DNA of 64,000 nucleotides from Carboxylicivirga caseinilyticus (lineage in GTDB: Bacteria > Bacteroidota > Bacteroidia > Bacteroidales > Marinilabiliaceae). Each line of letters begins with the position of its first letter. Positions within the stretch are counted from its first letter, which is position 1. Under the pieces are notes generated by a model. That model made no database searches, was not told the origin of the DNA, and worked only from the letters and a program-made list of their open reading frames with translations. A program made the translations under genes and the position numbers. The DNA lies in NCBI GenBank assembly GCA_025499705.1, contig JAFMVE010000001.1:236388-300387 (forward strand). The letters are read 5' to 3'. Shown here piece by piece: positions 10,841 to 18,538 of this stretch.

Positions 10841-11578
10841 TCATGGTAAATATTCAAAATCAATTTTATTCATTGAATTAAAAAGATTAATTCTTGCTTT
10901 TGGATTCATTTCGGTCATTTGTTCAACAATTGCCCGGGCTTTGTAACGGATAGTGTGATCTTCGTATGGACACTCACGTTTAAGCGATGGAAAACCCAAA
11001 ATATCGGCATAATGCTTCATTTCGTTGTTGGTTAAAAATATCAATGGACGGATAACCTTTATTTTACCATCAAACATATCCAATTGGGCTGGGATGGATG
11101 AAATATTGGCGTGTTGAGCCATGTTCATCACCAATGTTTCAACAGCATCATCCAGATGATGTCCAAAAGCCAGCTTTTTAATACCCAGCTCATTGGTTAG
11201 CTGGAAAAGCTCCTTTCGCCTGTTGCGCGAGCAGGCAAAACAAGGTTTTTTGTTTCCAGCTGTTTCTAAATTTGCTTTGGTATAAATCAGGTGAAGTGTC
11301 ACATCCAGACCATCGCAGAATTCTTTTAACCATTCTACATCAATCTGATAAGGGACATCTTCCGTGATGACGTGAGCTGCATGTAAATGGTAATGGATGG
11401 GTAATGCTTTTCTTCGCGATGAAAGAATTTCAAGTAAAGCCAGACTATCTTTTCCTCCTGACACAGCTACCATTATTTGATCATCTGCACTAATCATATT
11501 GTACTGATTAATTGCCTTCCCAACGGTTTGACGAATTTTCTGAACGGTGTATTGCTTCTGCTTCTTATTTTCAAACAT
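10841..11578 (-). CDS. ttcA: TtcA-family tRNA thiolation enzyme (PP-loop ATPase)
   Basis: Likely tRNA 2-thiocytidine synthetase, which activates cytidine 32 of tRNA with ATP and inserts sulfur using a [4Fe-4S] cluster. Seen: PP-loop SGGKDS (residues 40-45), CxxC (C113, C116) and a third cysteine C203 in RECPYED, the arrangement of cluster ligands in TtcA. The length, 245 aa, is a little shorter than E. coli TtcA. It is convergent with the helicase. A -7-like motif sits only 4 nt before the ATG, so its mRNA may be leaderless. The alternative is another member of the TilS/TtcA/CTU1 superfamily; the three cysteines favour TtcA. Confidence 0.85.
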   Translation of the reverse strand: MFENKKQKQYTVQKIRQTVGKAINQYNMISADDQIMVAVSGGKDSLALLEILSSRRKALPIHYHLHAAHVITEDVPYQIDVEWLKEFCDGLDVTLHLIYTKANLETAGNKKPCFACSRNRRKELFQLTNELGIKKLAFGHHLDDAVETLVMNMAQHANISSIPAQLDMFDGKIKVIRPLIFLTNNEMKHYADILGFPSLKRECPYEDHTIRYKARAIVEQMTEMNPKARINLFNSMNKIDFEYLP

Positions 11579-11582
11579 TCGG

Positions 11583-11590
11583 CAAAAATA
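11583..11590 (-). promoter_or_regulatory. Promoter -7 element of ttcA-like gene
   Basis: Read on the minus strand this is TATTTTTG, a match to TAnnTTTG. Only four bases separate it from the ATG of the ttcA-like gene, which would place the transcript start at or next to the start codon. Confidence 0.45.
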
Positions 11591-11625
11591 GATAAAAACA
11601 AATTTCTCAATAAATAAACAATTAA

Positions 11626-11633
11626 TATATTTG
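11626..11633 (+). promoter_or_regulatory. Promoter -7 element of the T9SS cargo gene
   Basis: TATATTTG matches TAnnTTTG. It overlaps two upstream in-frame candidate starts (TTG 11631, ATG 11634), so these cannot be used by a transcript starting about 7 bases downstream. This supports the ATG at 11655. Confidence 0.6.
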
Positions 11634-11654
11634 ATGTTAAATAAAAATTCAAAA

Positions 11655-12116
11655 ATGAAAAAACCTATACCTTTTATCTTGATGATATTCTTTGCTGTAT
11701 GCTCATTTGCTCAGGAAAAGCAGCTGATATCTTCAGCTGGCATGAGTGTCAACACTAGTAATTATATAATTGATTTTGCCATAGGAGAAACAATCATTGG
11801 TGACTATAATGGAGATAATATTAGTTTCTTTAATGGAATATTGTTTTCTGAGAATAAAATTTCTACAAGTAATTCATCTCAGAAAGAATCTTCTTTGAAG
11901 CTATATCCAAATCCAGTGGATGATGTGATGATTATTGATGGTATAGATATAGCTGATGTTAATAATGTGAAAGTGTATGATTTGACAGGTAAATTAGTCA
12001 AAAACCTGAAAATAAAAACGAATCAAATCGAAGTTAAGAATATCCCTCAGGGTGTCTATATATTAATTATCCAAACAGAAAATCTGACTTATCAAGAAAA
12101 AATTATTAAAAAATAA
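11655..12116 (+). CDS. Secreted T9SS cargo with C-terminal sorting domain
   Basis: Small exported protein (153 aa). It begins with a Sec signal peptide (MKKPIPF, hydrophobic core, cleavage after SFAQ), then a short Ser/Asn-rich mature region, and ends in a type A type IX secretion sorting domain: YPNPV, then VYDLTGK, then GVYIL and a basic tail with IIKK. It should therefore cross the outer membrane by the T9SS and be anchored or released. I chose the ATG at 11655 because it starts directly at the signal peptide and lies downstream of the promoter. The mature part outside the sorting domain is only about 60 residues and shows no known domain. The kelch gene follows after 9 bp. Confidence 0.85.
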   Translation: MKKPIPFILMIFFAVCSFAQEKQLISSAGMSVNTSNYIIDFAIGETIIGDYNGDNISFFNGILFSENKISTSNSSQKESSLKLYPNPVDDVMIIDGIDIADVNNVKVYDLTGKLVKNLKIKTNQIEVKNIPQGVYILIIQTENLTYQEKIIKK

Positions 12117-12125
12117 TAACCCGCT

Positions 12126-13541
12126 ATGAAGACTATCACTACATTCTTTTATTTGTTTTTTACTGTGTTGATGATTGCCCAGTCTGGTGCCCCGCAACAT
12201 TTCAATTATCAAACCCTGATACGTAATTCTGATGGAACATATGTTGCCAATACTGATGTGTATATCAGACTTTCTATTCTTGGGGAATCACCCAATGGAG
12301 CTTTGGTTTATACAGAAGTACATCAGGTAACAACCAATGATTATGGTTTAATTTCTCTTAAAGTAGGAGAGGGAAGTTCAACTGATGATTTTACATCAAT
12401 TGACTGGGGGAATACAACAATGTTTGTAAAAGTGGAAGCTTCAATTGGTGATGATCAGAATTACTTTGAAGTTGGAACCAATCCATTTAGTAGTGTTCCT
12501 TATGCTTTATATGCTGAGAAAACAGGTACTGATTATAAAGTTCCAAGTGGTACCGGAATATTAAGTTTTAATCCGGAAGCACCGGAAGGTTATGGTTTTT
12601 CGGGGAATACAATTAGTACAACACGTTTAGAAGGGCAATGGGAGAGTAAATCACCATTTCAGTATCCTCGCAGGAATGCTGCAGTATGTTCAACGGGTAG
12701 TGAGATATATGTTATGGGAGGAGAAAACAGTTCATCATTTACTACCGATTATGTAGAAGTATTTAATCTTAATGATAGTACCTGGGCATCAAAAACGAGT
12801 CTACCTATTGCTCGTACACATGCGGCAGCTGCTTATTATGATGGGAAAATATATGTAATTGGAGGTTTTATTCCTGGATCTCAAACAGCAACAACTAGAG
12901 TTGATGTGTATGATTTAGAGACAGGTACTTGGTCTCAAGCTGCTGATATGAACTATGGAAGATGGGCATATTCTGTAATGATCTCAAATAACGTTTTGTA
13001 TGCTGTAAGTGGATTAGAAGATTTTTCAGGAACATTAGTTGGAAATATTGAATCTTATAATTTTGACTCTAATACCTGGTCAGTTGTTACAACAATACCT
13101 GATTCAAAGGCCGGGGAAAGAAGTACAATATTAGACAATAAAATTTATGTGTTGTGTGGTTCTGAGACTGTTGGAGATTCGTATAACATTAATGAGCGCC
13201 TATTGGTCTATGATTTAGATGCAATGGTTTGGAATGCAATTGCAAATATGCAACAAAAGCGTTTAGGGTATGGAATTGGAGTTGTAAAAGATCGGATAGT
13301 TGTTTGCGGTGGCGTTAATAATGGGAATTATCTTTCTTCAACAGAAACATATGATCCAAAGTCGAATAAATGGTTTACAGAGGAAGACTTACCTTATGCA
13401 ATTACATGTGTTGGAACTTTCTTTAATGATGAATTCTGGATTTTAGGAGGACAAAATTCATCTAAAAGTAAAATTAATAATGTGGAAAGATTTCTTTTAA
13501 ACAATGTGAGTGAAAATGTATATTTCCATATTGCAGATTAA
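12126..13541 (+). CDS. Exported kelch-repeat beta-propeller protein
   Basis: 471 aa. A signal peptide (MKTITTFFYLFF, cleavage near IAQ) is followed by a Bacteroidota N-terminal module (HFNYQTLIRNSDG, then VYTEVHQVTTNDYGLISLKVG and FTSIDWGN), which is common in front of adhesin-like or tail-fibre-like domains. Residues about 175-460 hold six kelch blades, each with a W-containing strand and a hydrophobic-GG end (YVMGGE, YVIGGF, YAVSGL, YVLCGS, VVCGGV, WILGGQ), enough for a complete propeller. No T9SS sorting domain is seen at its own C-terminus. It probably shares a transcript with the upstream cargo gene. Likely a surface or periplasmic binding protein; the ligand is unknown. Confidence 0.88.
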   Translation: MKTITTFFYLFFTVLMIAQSGAPQHFNYQTLIRNSDGTYVANTDVYIRLSILGESPNGALVYTEVHQVTTNDYGLISLKVGEGSSTDDFTSIDWGNTTMFVKVEASIGDDQNYFEVGTNPFSSVPYALYAEKTGTDYKVPSGTGILSFNPEAPEGYGFSGNTISTTRLEGQWESKSPFQYPRRNAAVCSTGSEIYVMGGENSSSFTTDYVEVFNLNDSTWASKTSLPIARTHAAAAYYDGKIYVIGGFIPGSQTATTRVDVYDLETGTWSQAADMNYGRWAYSVMISNNVLYAVSGLEDFSGTLVGNIESYNFDSNTWSVVTTIPDSKAGERSTILDNKIYVLCGSETVGDSYNINERLLVYDLDAMVWNAIANMQQKRLGYGIGVVKDRIVVCGGVNNGNYLSSTETYDPKSNKWFTEEDLPYAITCVGTFFNDEFWILGGQNSSKSKINNVERFLLNNVSENVYFHIAD

Positions 13542-13544
13542 TAC

Positions 13545-13664
13545 AATTCTTTAGTCAACTCTAATGTCTTCTGACAAGAAAAATAGGAGATCCGCTAAAT
13601 TGGATATCCAATTTTTGGCATAACTTTCTGTTTAGGGAATATATGTTCGTTTGACTAAAGAATT
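13545..13664. repeat. 120-bp element with 14-bp terminal inverted repeats and central palindrome
   Basis: A perfect 14-bp inverted repeat (AATTCTTTAGTCAA at 13545-13558, its complement at 13651-13664) encloses a perfect 18-bp palindrome at 13597-13614. The two symmetry centres differ by one base, so the structure is concentric. No clear target-site duplication flanks it. It resembles a decayed MITE or a large foldback regulatory site between the kelch gene and the glycan operon. Confidence 0.55.
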
Positions 13665-13685
13665 ACAGATAATTAATGTATTTTG

Positions 13686-13720
13686 CAGCAACAATGTTTA
13701 TTGTTGCTGTTTTTATTTTT
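13686..13720 (+). terminator. Intrinsic terminator hairpin upstream of the MaoC gene
   Basis: A perfect 10-bp stem (CAGCAACAAT at 13686-13695 with 13700-13709), a 4-nt loop and a T-rich tail. It would terminate the kelch transcript. It ends only 5 bp before the next ATG, so a promoter for the glycan operon upstream of it would place it in the leader as an attenuator. Confidence 0.8.
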
Positions 13721-13725
13721 AAGAG

Positions 13726-14193
13726 ATGAAGATAATTCAAGGTGAATTTGGAAGATACCTCGAAGATTTTGAGGCTGGTATGATAATTAAGCATTGGCCT
13801 GGTAAAACAATTACGGAATCGGATAACAATTTGTTTTCATTGTTAACAATGAATCATCATCCGGTTCATATTGATCAGTACTATGCTTCTAATGAACAAC
13901 ATGGTAAGGTGTTGGTTGTGGGCACATTGGTTTTTTCGCTTACAGTTGGTCTAACCGTAAGAGATATAAGTGGGAAAGCTATTGCCAACCTAAACTATAG
14001 CGAGGTTTTACATAAAGGGCCGGTTCATATTGGTGATACTTTATATGCAGAAACGGAAGTATTGGATGTGAGGCCATCAAAATCAAAACAAGACAGAGGT
14101 GTTGTTAAAGTGACGACAAAAACATTCAATCAGAATGAAGAATTAGTTTTACTATTTACCAGAGAAGTTTTAGTCAAAAGAAGATTAAAATAA
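13726..14193 (+). CDS. MaoC-like hotdog-fold dehydratase/hydratase
   Basis: 155-aa single-hotdog protein of the MaoC family, which hydrates or dehydrates acyl-CoA thioesters. The active-site-like stretch NHHPVHIDQYYA (about residues 43-54) matches the family pattern ending in PxHxD. The position where many MaoC enzymes have Asp is Met-Asn here, as in mesaconyl-CoA-hydratase-like relatives. It lies 4 bp upstream of a CitE-like gene; MaoC plus CitE-like pairs occur in C4/C5-dicarboxyl-CoA metabolism (mesaconyl/malyl-CoA). Here, however, it heads a cell-surface glycan operon, so it may help make an acyl group for sugar decoration. That role is inference. Confidence 0.85.
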   Translation: MKIIQGEFGRYLEDFEAGMIIKHWPGKTITESDNNLFSLLTMNHHPVHIDQYYASNEQHGKVLVVGTLVFSLTVGLTVRDISGKAIANLNYSEVLHKGPVHIGDTLYAETEVLDVRPSKSKQDRGVVKVTTKTFNQNEELVLLFTREVLVKRRLK

Positions 14194-14197
14194 TATC

Positions 14198-15106
14198 ATG
14201 CAATACAAAGGTCGTTTTGTGGCCAGAACCTTGTTGTTTACAGCAGGACATAATTGGCACTATTTAGAAAAGGCATTTCAATCAGATGCTGATGTCATAG
14301 TAATTGATCTTGAAGATGCTGTCCCTTCAGCCAGAAAATCTGAAGCAAGAGAAAGTATTACTAAAATACTTGATTCGGACTTACCTGATAAACGTCCCGT
14401 TTTTGTCAGGATCAACCCGATGGAAACAGGTGATACGTTAAAGGATTTGGATGTTGCTGCTGATGTTCGACTATTTGGTTTTGTTTATCCAAAAGCATAT
14501 AATGCAAAAGATATTGAAGTGTTTGATGCTCAATTGACGCTGAAAGAAAAGAACTTGGGAATCGAAAACGGTCATTTTAAAATAATTGTTTTATTAGAGA
14601 CACCCGAATCGGTACTTAATGCACTTGAAATAGCAAAGGCATCAGAAAGGGTTGTTGGCTTATTGTTTGGAAGTGAAGACTTTTTAGCTGAAATAGAAGG
14701 AGGACATGGAGTTGGTGGTCGATCCATATTAACTCCCAGACATATGGTTGCAATGGCGGCCAGAGCGGCTGGCATTGTTCCAATAGATACTCCATATGTT
14801 AATATTGGAGATTATGAGGGGCTTAAACAGCATATTGATCAGGCAAAGGAACTTGGTTTTGAAGGAATGTTGGTAATGTCACCCAAAGAAATTGAATTGG
14901 TCAAAACAAGTTATACTCCAACCATAGAGGAAGTAGAACGAGCAGATGAAATTCTTAAATTATATGAAGAGGTTAATAATGCTGATAGAGGAATTTCAGT
15001 TAAAAAAGGATTGTTTATTTCACCACCAACAGTATCACGTGCAAGAAAGGTTTTAGCACGTATGGATAAAATTAAATCTTTTGAAGCATACATAAAGAAT
15101 GAATAA
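14198..15106 (+). CDS. CitE-like HpcH/HpaI-family CoA-ester lyase
   Basis: 302-aa TIM-barrel lyase of the citrate lyase beta / malyl-CoA lyase family, cleaving or forming a carbon-carbon bond on a CoA thioester with a divalent metal. Seen: VIDLEDAVPSARK near residue 35 (metal/substrate region), RINP (about 72-75), the metal-binding block GSEDFLAEI near 165, and a C-terminal cap. It is 4 bp after the MaoC gene and overlaps the acyltransferase gene by 8 bp, so all three are translationally linked. The substrate cannot be read from sequence; malyl/methylmalyl-CoA-type chemistry is likely. No citrate lyase alpha or gamma subunit is nearby, so it is not citrate lyase itself. Confidence 0.88.
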   Translation: MQYKGRFVARTLLFTAGHNWHYLEKAFQSDADVIVIDLEDAVPSARKSEARESITKILDSDLPDKRPVFVRINPMETGDTLKDLDVAADVRLFGFVYPKAYNAKDIEVFDAQLTLKEKNLGIENGHFKIIVLLETPESVLNALEIAKASERVVGLLFGSEDFLAEIEGGHGVGGRSILTPRHMVAMAARAAGIVPIDTPYVNIGDYEGLKQHIDQAKELGFEGMLVMSPKEIELVKTSYTPTIEEVERADEILKLYEEVNNADRGISVKKGLFISPPTVSRARKVLARMDKIKSFEAYIKNE

Positions 15107-15995
15107 TAAGGATACAATAACGGAAGAAAGTCTAATTGAGGATATTAAAAAGGCAGGTGTTCCTGAAGGGTGTTTATTACATTTAAAGGTTTCGTTAAAA
15201 TCTATTGGGAAGGTTGAAGGTGGGCCACAAACAGTGTTAAATGCAATACTAAAAGTTGTTGGTGATAGTGGAACTATTGTAATAGATTCGTTTGTTACTT
15301 CATATCCATTACCATTAAGTGAAAAAAATGCTTCAAATATTAGTACCAATGAATCACCATCTTTTGCAGGTGCCGTGGCTAATGCAATGGTAAAACACCC
15401 TAAAAGTGTTAGAAGTAAACATCCCATTCAACGGTTTACAGCAATAGGACCATTGGCTCATGAGTTAATGGATAATCATACACCAGAAAGTGGAGGATAT
15501 GATGTTTTAGAAAGAATGGCGAAAATGAATGCTCTTAATCTTTCAATTGGTAGAAAGGTAATAGGAGTTGGCACAACGCATGTGGCAATTGAGAAAATGA
15601 AATACAAAAAGAAACCATCCAATATGGCAGTTAATTATCTGGCAGATGATGGTTCTGTTAAATGTTTTGTTGCCGATTGGAAATGGACTTGCAGTGCTGG
15701 ATTTCCAAAATTTTTACCTTTGTATGAGAAAGGAGGAGCATTAAAATGGGTTAAAATAGGAAATGCAGAAGCAGCTCTGACTAATATGAATAAAACACTT
15801 GACATTGAGCAAAAAAGACTTGAAGAAGATCCTCGCTTTTTTTTCTGTGATGATCCAACATGCAAAAGCTGTAGATTAGAATGGGAACATTCAACAGGCA
15901 ACTATTTTTCAGTTAAATTTTATTCTGCAATTAAGCTTCTTACAAACCCTGATGCTTTAAAATATTGGATTAAAAACAAAACAAATAAGCATTGA
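15099..15995 (+). CDS. AAC(3)-family N-acyltransferase, probably for amino sugars
   Basis: 298 aa, member of the aminoglycoside 3-N-acetyltransferase fold family, which transfers an acyl group from acyl-CoA to an amino group. Seen: HPIQRFTAIGP near residue 108 and GVGTTHVAIEKM near 150, matching the family's substrate/CoA loop and catalytic His-Glu region. A cysteine cluster near the C-terminus (FFCDDPTCKSC) is present. The 8-bp overlap with the CitE-like gene and the following flippase and deacetylase genes suggest it acylates a glycan precursor rather than an antibiotic. Calling it a resistance gene would not be justified. Confidence 0.85.
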   Translation: MNNKDTITEESLIEDIKKAGVPEGCLLHLKVSLKSIGKVEGGPQTVLNAILKVVGDSGTIVIDSFVTSYPLPLSEKNASNISTNESPSFAGAVANAMVKHPKSVRSKHPIQRFTAIGPLAHELMDNHTPESGGYDVLERMAKMNALNLSIGRKVIGVGTTHVAIEKMKYKKKPSNMAVNYLADDGSVKCFVADWKWTCSAGFPKFLPLYEKGGALKWVKIGNAEAALTNMNKTLDIEQKRLEEDPRFFFCDDPTCKSCRLEWEHSTGNYFSVKFYSAIKLLTNPDALKYWIKNKTNKH

Positions 15996-16049
15996 AAACC
16001 AATTGTATACTGTTGAATTTGTCATCAAGATAAATAGAATAAGACTTAA

Positions 16050-17051
16050 ATGGCCAATTATATTTTCAAAGTATTACACGAAAATGATTATTACTTATGG
16101 GATAGACTGTTAAAAGAATCTCAAAGTCCAAGTCCCTTTCTGAACTCATCATGGTTTATGACTTATGCAGCTGCTTCAGGTGAAAAATATCAACTTATAG
16201 GTTGTTACGAAAAAGAAGAGCTGGTTGCTGGTTTTGGTTTTTTTTATAGACGAAAACTGGGCAAGTTCAATGTCATAATTAATCTGCTTGGTGTTGATAA
16301 CTATATTTTTTATAAACCAAGAGAATCTAATTTTGAGTCGAAAAAGGAGAGTTGGTATTTTTCAATATATGAGTCCTTTATTTCTTTTCTTGAAAAAGAT
16401 TTTCATCATATAGAATTGACCTTTAATACCGGTAGCCAGGATGTAAGGCCATTTCAATGGAATAAATATTCAGAGCAAATTAGGTATACATACGTTGGAG
16501 AAATTCAGCCTCCGGATGACATGATGAAATGTTTTAATCCGGATGTTAGAAATAAAATTAAAAAAGCCCATAAACTTGATTTTCGATTTGATATTTCCGG
16601 CTCTTCATCAGAGATAGAAATAAGTTATGATCTAATAGATCGTTCCCTAAAAAAGAATAGCCAACCTCATATTTTAGGTAAAAAACAGTTTAAGCTATTT
16701 TGTCAGAATCTTATTAAAGTAAATAGTTTAATTGTTGCTAATATATATCTAGAAGATGAACCGATTGCAACAAGAGTAATTGTGCACAATGATAAGTTGG
16801 CCATTGATTTTCAGGCTGGAGGAAATGAAGAGATGTTTAATACAGGTCTAAATCAGTTATTAAGTTTAAAAATATTTGAAGAATTACATGCAAAAGGAAT
16901 TGAGATGTACGATTTTAGAGGTGCAAATACTCCTTCAGTTGCACGTTATAAATCATCTTTTAATATGAAGGCTCAACCGTATTATGTCCTTTCTAAGGAC
17001 AAAGGGTTTTTACTTAAGACATTATTGTTTGTTAAAAACAGATTTTTGTAA
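16050..17051 (+). CDS. FemAB/BcsL-like GNAT acyltransferase
   Basis: 333 aa, resembling the GNAT-fold FemAB-like acetyltransferases found in exopolysaccharide loci. The N-terminal half shows an FLNSSWFMTYA segment (about 32-42) and a GCYEKEELVAGFGFF strand. The C-terminal half ends with the typical GIEMYDFRGANTPSVARYKS block (about 290-309). No membrane segments, so it is likely cytoplasmic. It probably transfers an acyl or aminoacyl group to a lipid-linked sugar. Its last base is the first base of the flippase ATG (TAATG), so the two are translationally coupled. Confidence 0.8.
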   Translation: MANYIFKVLHENDYYLWDRLLKESQSPSPFLNSSWFMTYAAASGEKYQLIGCYEKEELVAGFGFFYRRKLGKFNVIINLLGVDNYIFYKPRESNFESKKESWYFSIYESFISFLEKDFHHIELTFNTGSQDVRPFQWNKYSEQIRYTYVGEIQPPDDMMKCFNPDVRNKIKKAHKLDFRFDISGSSSEIEISYDLIDRSLKKNSQPHILGKKQFKLFCQNLIKVNSLIVANIYLEDEPIATRVIVHNDKLAIDFQAGGNEEMFNTGLNQLLSLKIFEELHAKGIEMYDFRGANTPSVARYKSSFNMKAQPYYVLSKDKGFLLKTLLFVKNRFL

Positions 17052-18538
17052 TGATCAGTAAACTGAAAGGCTTATTTAAACAGTCGTTTTTTTACGGTGT
17101 AGGAAACTTAATAGCAAAAGCGAGCGGACTTATTTTAATGCCACTTTATTCTTTTTATGTTTCTAAAGCTGAAATAGGTCTTTTGGCTCTTTACGAAACA
17201 GCCTATATGTTTTTGTTAATGGTTTCGGGATGGGGAGCCAAAGGTGGCTTTACACGATGGTATAACGAGATGAAAAGTGATGATGACCGTAAGTCACTTT
17301 TTTTTACAACATATTCCTTTAATGTACTAACCAGTTTTTTAGGTGTCATTATTACTGCAGTTATCCTTTATAATCTTTCTATTTTCAAAAGTGTTAATAG
17401 TGAACGGGTAATTATTATCTTTTCTATTTCAAGCTTAAGCAAGCTTTTATATGATGTACCTTTTATTTTATTAAAGTTGCAGCAAAAGGCTTTTAAGCAA
17501 ACTACCTACCTGTCAGTCAATATTCTTCTAACAATTTTGTTTTCATTCTATTTTCTTCAGTTTAAAAAAATAGGATTCGAAGGAATATTCTGGGCTCAGC
17601 TTTTTGCTAATGGAATCACATTGATTTCGGTAATACCATTGATTTTAAAGAATTGTAAATTAAAATGGCATGGAAAGCTTTTAAAAGAAATGATTCATTA
17701 TGGCTATCCATTAGCTATATCTAATATTCTCACATTAGTATTAACAATAAGTGATCGGTACATACTGGAGGCATATTATTCGTTGGAGGCTGTAGGTAGT
17801 TTCTCTGTTGCCATCAAAGTTGCAAATGTACTTCAAGTAATAGTTGTAGCATCATTTGTAACATCTTATACATATGAGTATTATAAATCAATTAATGATG
17901 AGGATAATTCTCGATATCATCTAAAGCTATTTACCTACTTCATGCTTTTCATGGTTGTTTCGGGTTTAGGAATTGTTCTTTTCGGGAAGGAGATTATCTA
18001 TATTCTGATGGCAGGAAAAACAGAATATTTTGATGCATTACCCGTCATCCCATTATTAATTGTTGGATTGATATTCTCAGGAATGCGTCAGGTTTTTGTA
18101 TTGCCATTAACCAAATACAAGCAAACCCGGTTAATTTCGATTGTAATGATCATAACCGGTATTCTTAATGTTGGTCTTAATTTTCTTGTGATACCAAGAT
18201 TTGGTAAAGAAGGAGCAGCTTTTACAACTGCAATCAGTCAGTTATTTGCAGCTATCTGGTTTCTACAAAGGGTTAACAGGTTGGAAACAAATAATTATGA
18301 ATGGAAAAAAGTAATCATTTTTCTTTTAACAGGTGCTGTTTTTTGTACGATCAGTTTCTATATACCTTCAGTAACAATTATTGTTGATATACTTGTTAAG
18401 CTTCTTCTTTTAGCTGGATATTTTGTTCTCCTGTATCTTTTAGGTGTATTTGAACCAATTGAATTATTGCGATTGAAAGAAGCCTATAATAAATGGAAAC
18501 GCCCAGGTAATTTAATTAAAAACATCAAAAGAAAATAA
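17051..18538 (+). CDS. Wzx-like polysaccharide flippase
   Basis: 495-aa integral membrane protein with about 12-14 hydrophobic segments, MATE/MVF superfamily. It should flip lipid-linked oligosaccharide from the cytoplasmic to the periplasmic leaflet. The start ISKLKGLFKQSFFYGVGNLI followed by GLILMPLYSFYVSKAEIG is the usual N-terminal pattern of O-antigen/lipopolysaccharide flippases in Bacteroidota. It shares one base with the preceding gene and one with the following deacetylase gene. No polymerase (Wzy) is visible in the window. Confidence 0.92.
   Translation: MISKLKGLFKQSFFYGVGNLIAKASGLILMPLYSFYVSKAEIGLLALYETAYMFLLMVSGWGAKGGFTRWYNEMKSDDDRKSLFFTTYSFNVLTSFLGVIITAVILYNLSIFKSVNSERVIIIFSISSLSKLLYDVPFILLKLQQKAFKQTTYLSVNILLTILFSFYFLQFKKIGFEGIFWAQLFANGITLISVIPLILKNCKLKWHGKLLKEMIHYGYPLAISNILTLVLTISDRYILEAYYSLEAVGSFSVAIKVANVLQVIVVASFVTSYTYEYYKSINDEDNSRYHLKLFTYFMLFMVVSGLGIVLFGKEIIYILMAGKTEYFDALPVIPLLIVGLIFSGMRQVFVLPLTKYKQTRLISIVMIITGILNVGLNFLVIPRFGKEGAAFTTAISQLFAAIWFLQRVNRLETNNYEWKKVIIFLLTGAVFCTISFYIPSVTIIVDILVKLLLLAGYFVLLYLLGVFEPIELLRLKEAYNKWKRPGNLIKNIKRK

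Noticed and set aside
13541..13725. Insertion sequence carrying its own gene
   Set aside because: The inverted-repeat element is 120 bp and non-coding, so at most a MITE remnant.
15099..15995. Aminoglycoside resistance gene
   Set aside because: The fold family fits, but overlap with CoA-metabolism genes and glycan genes points to a biosynthetic acyltransferase; no sign of a resistance cassette.
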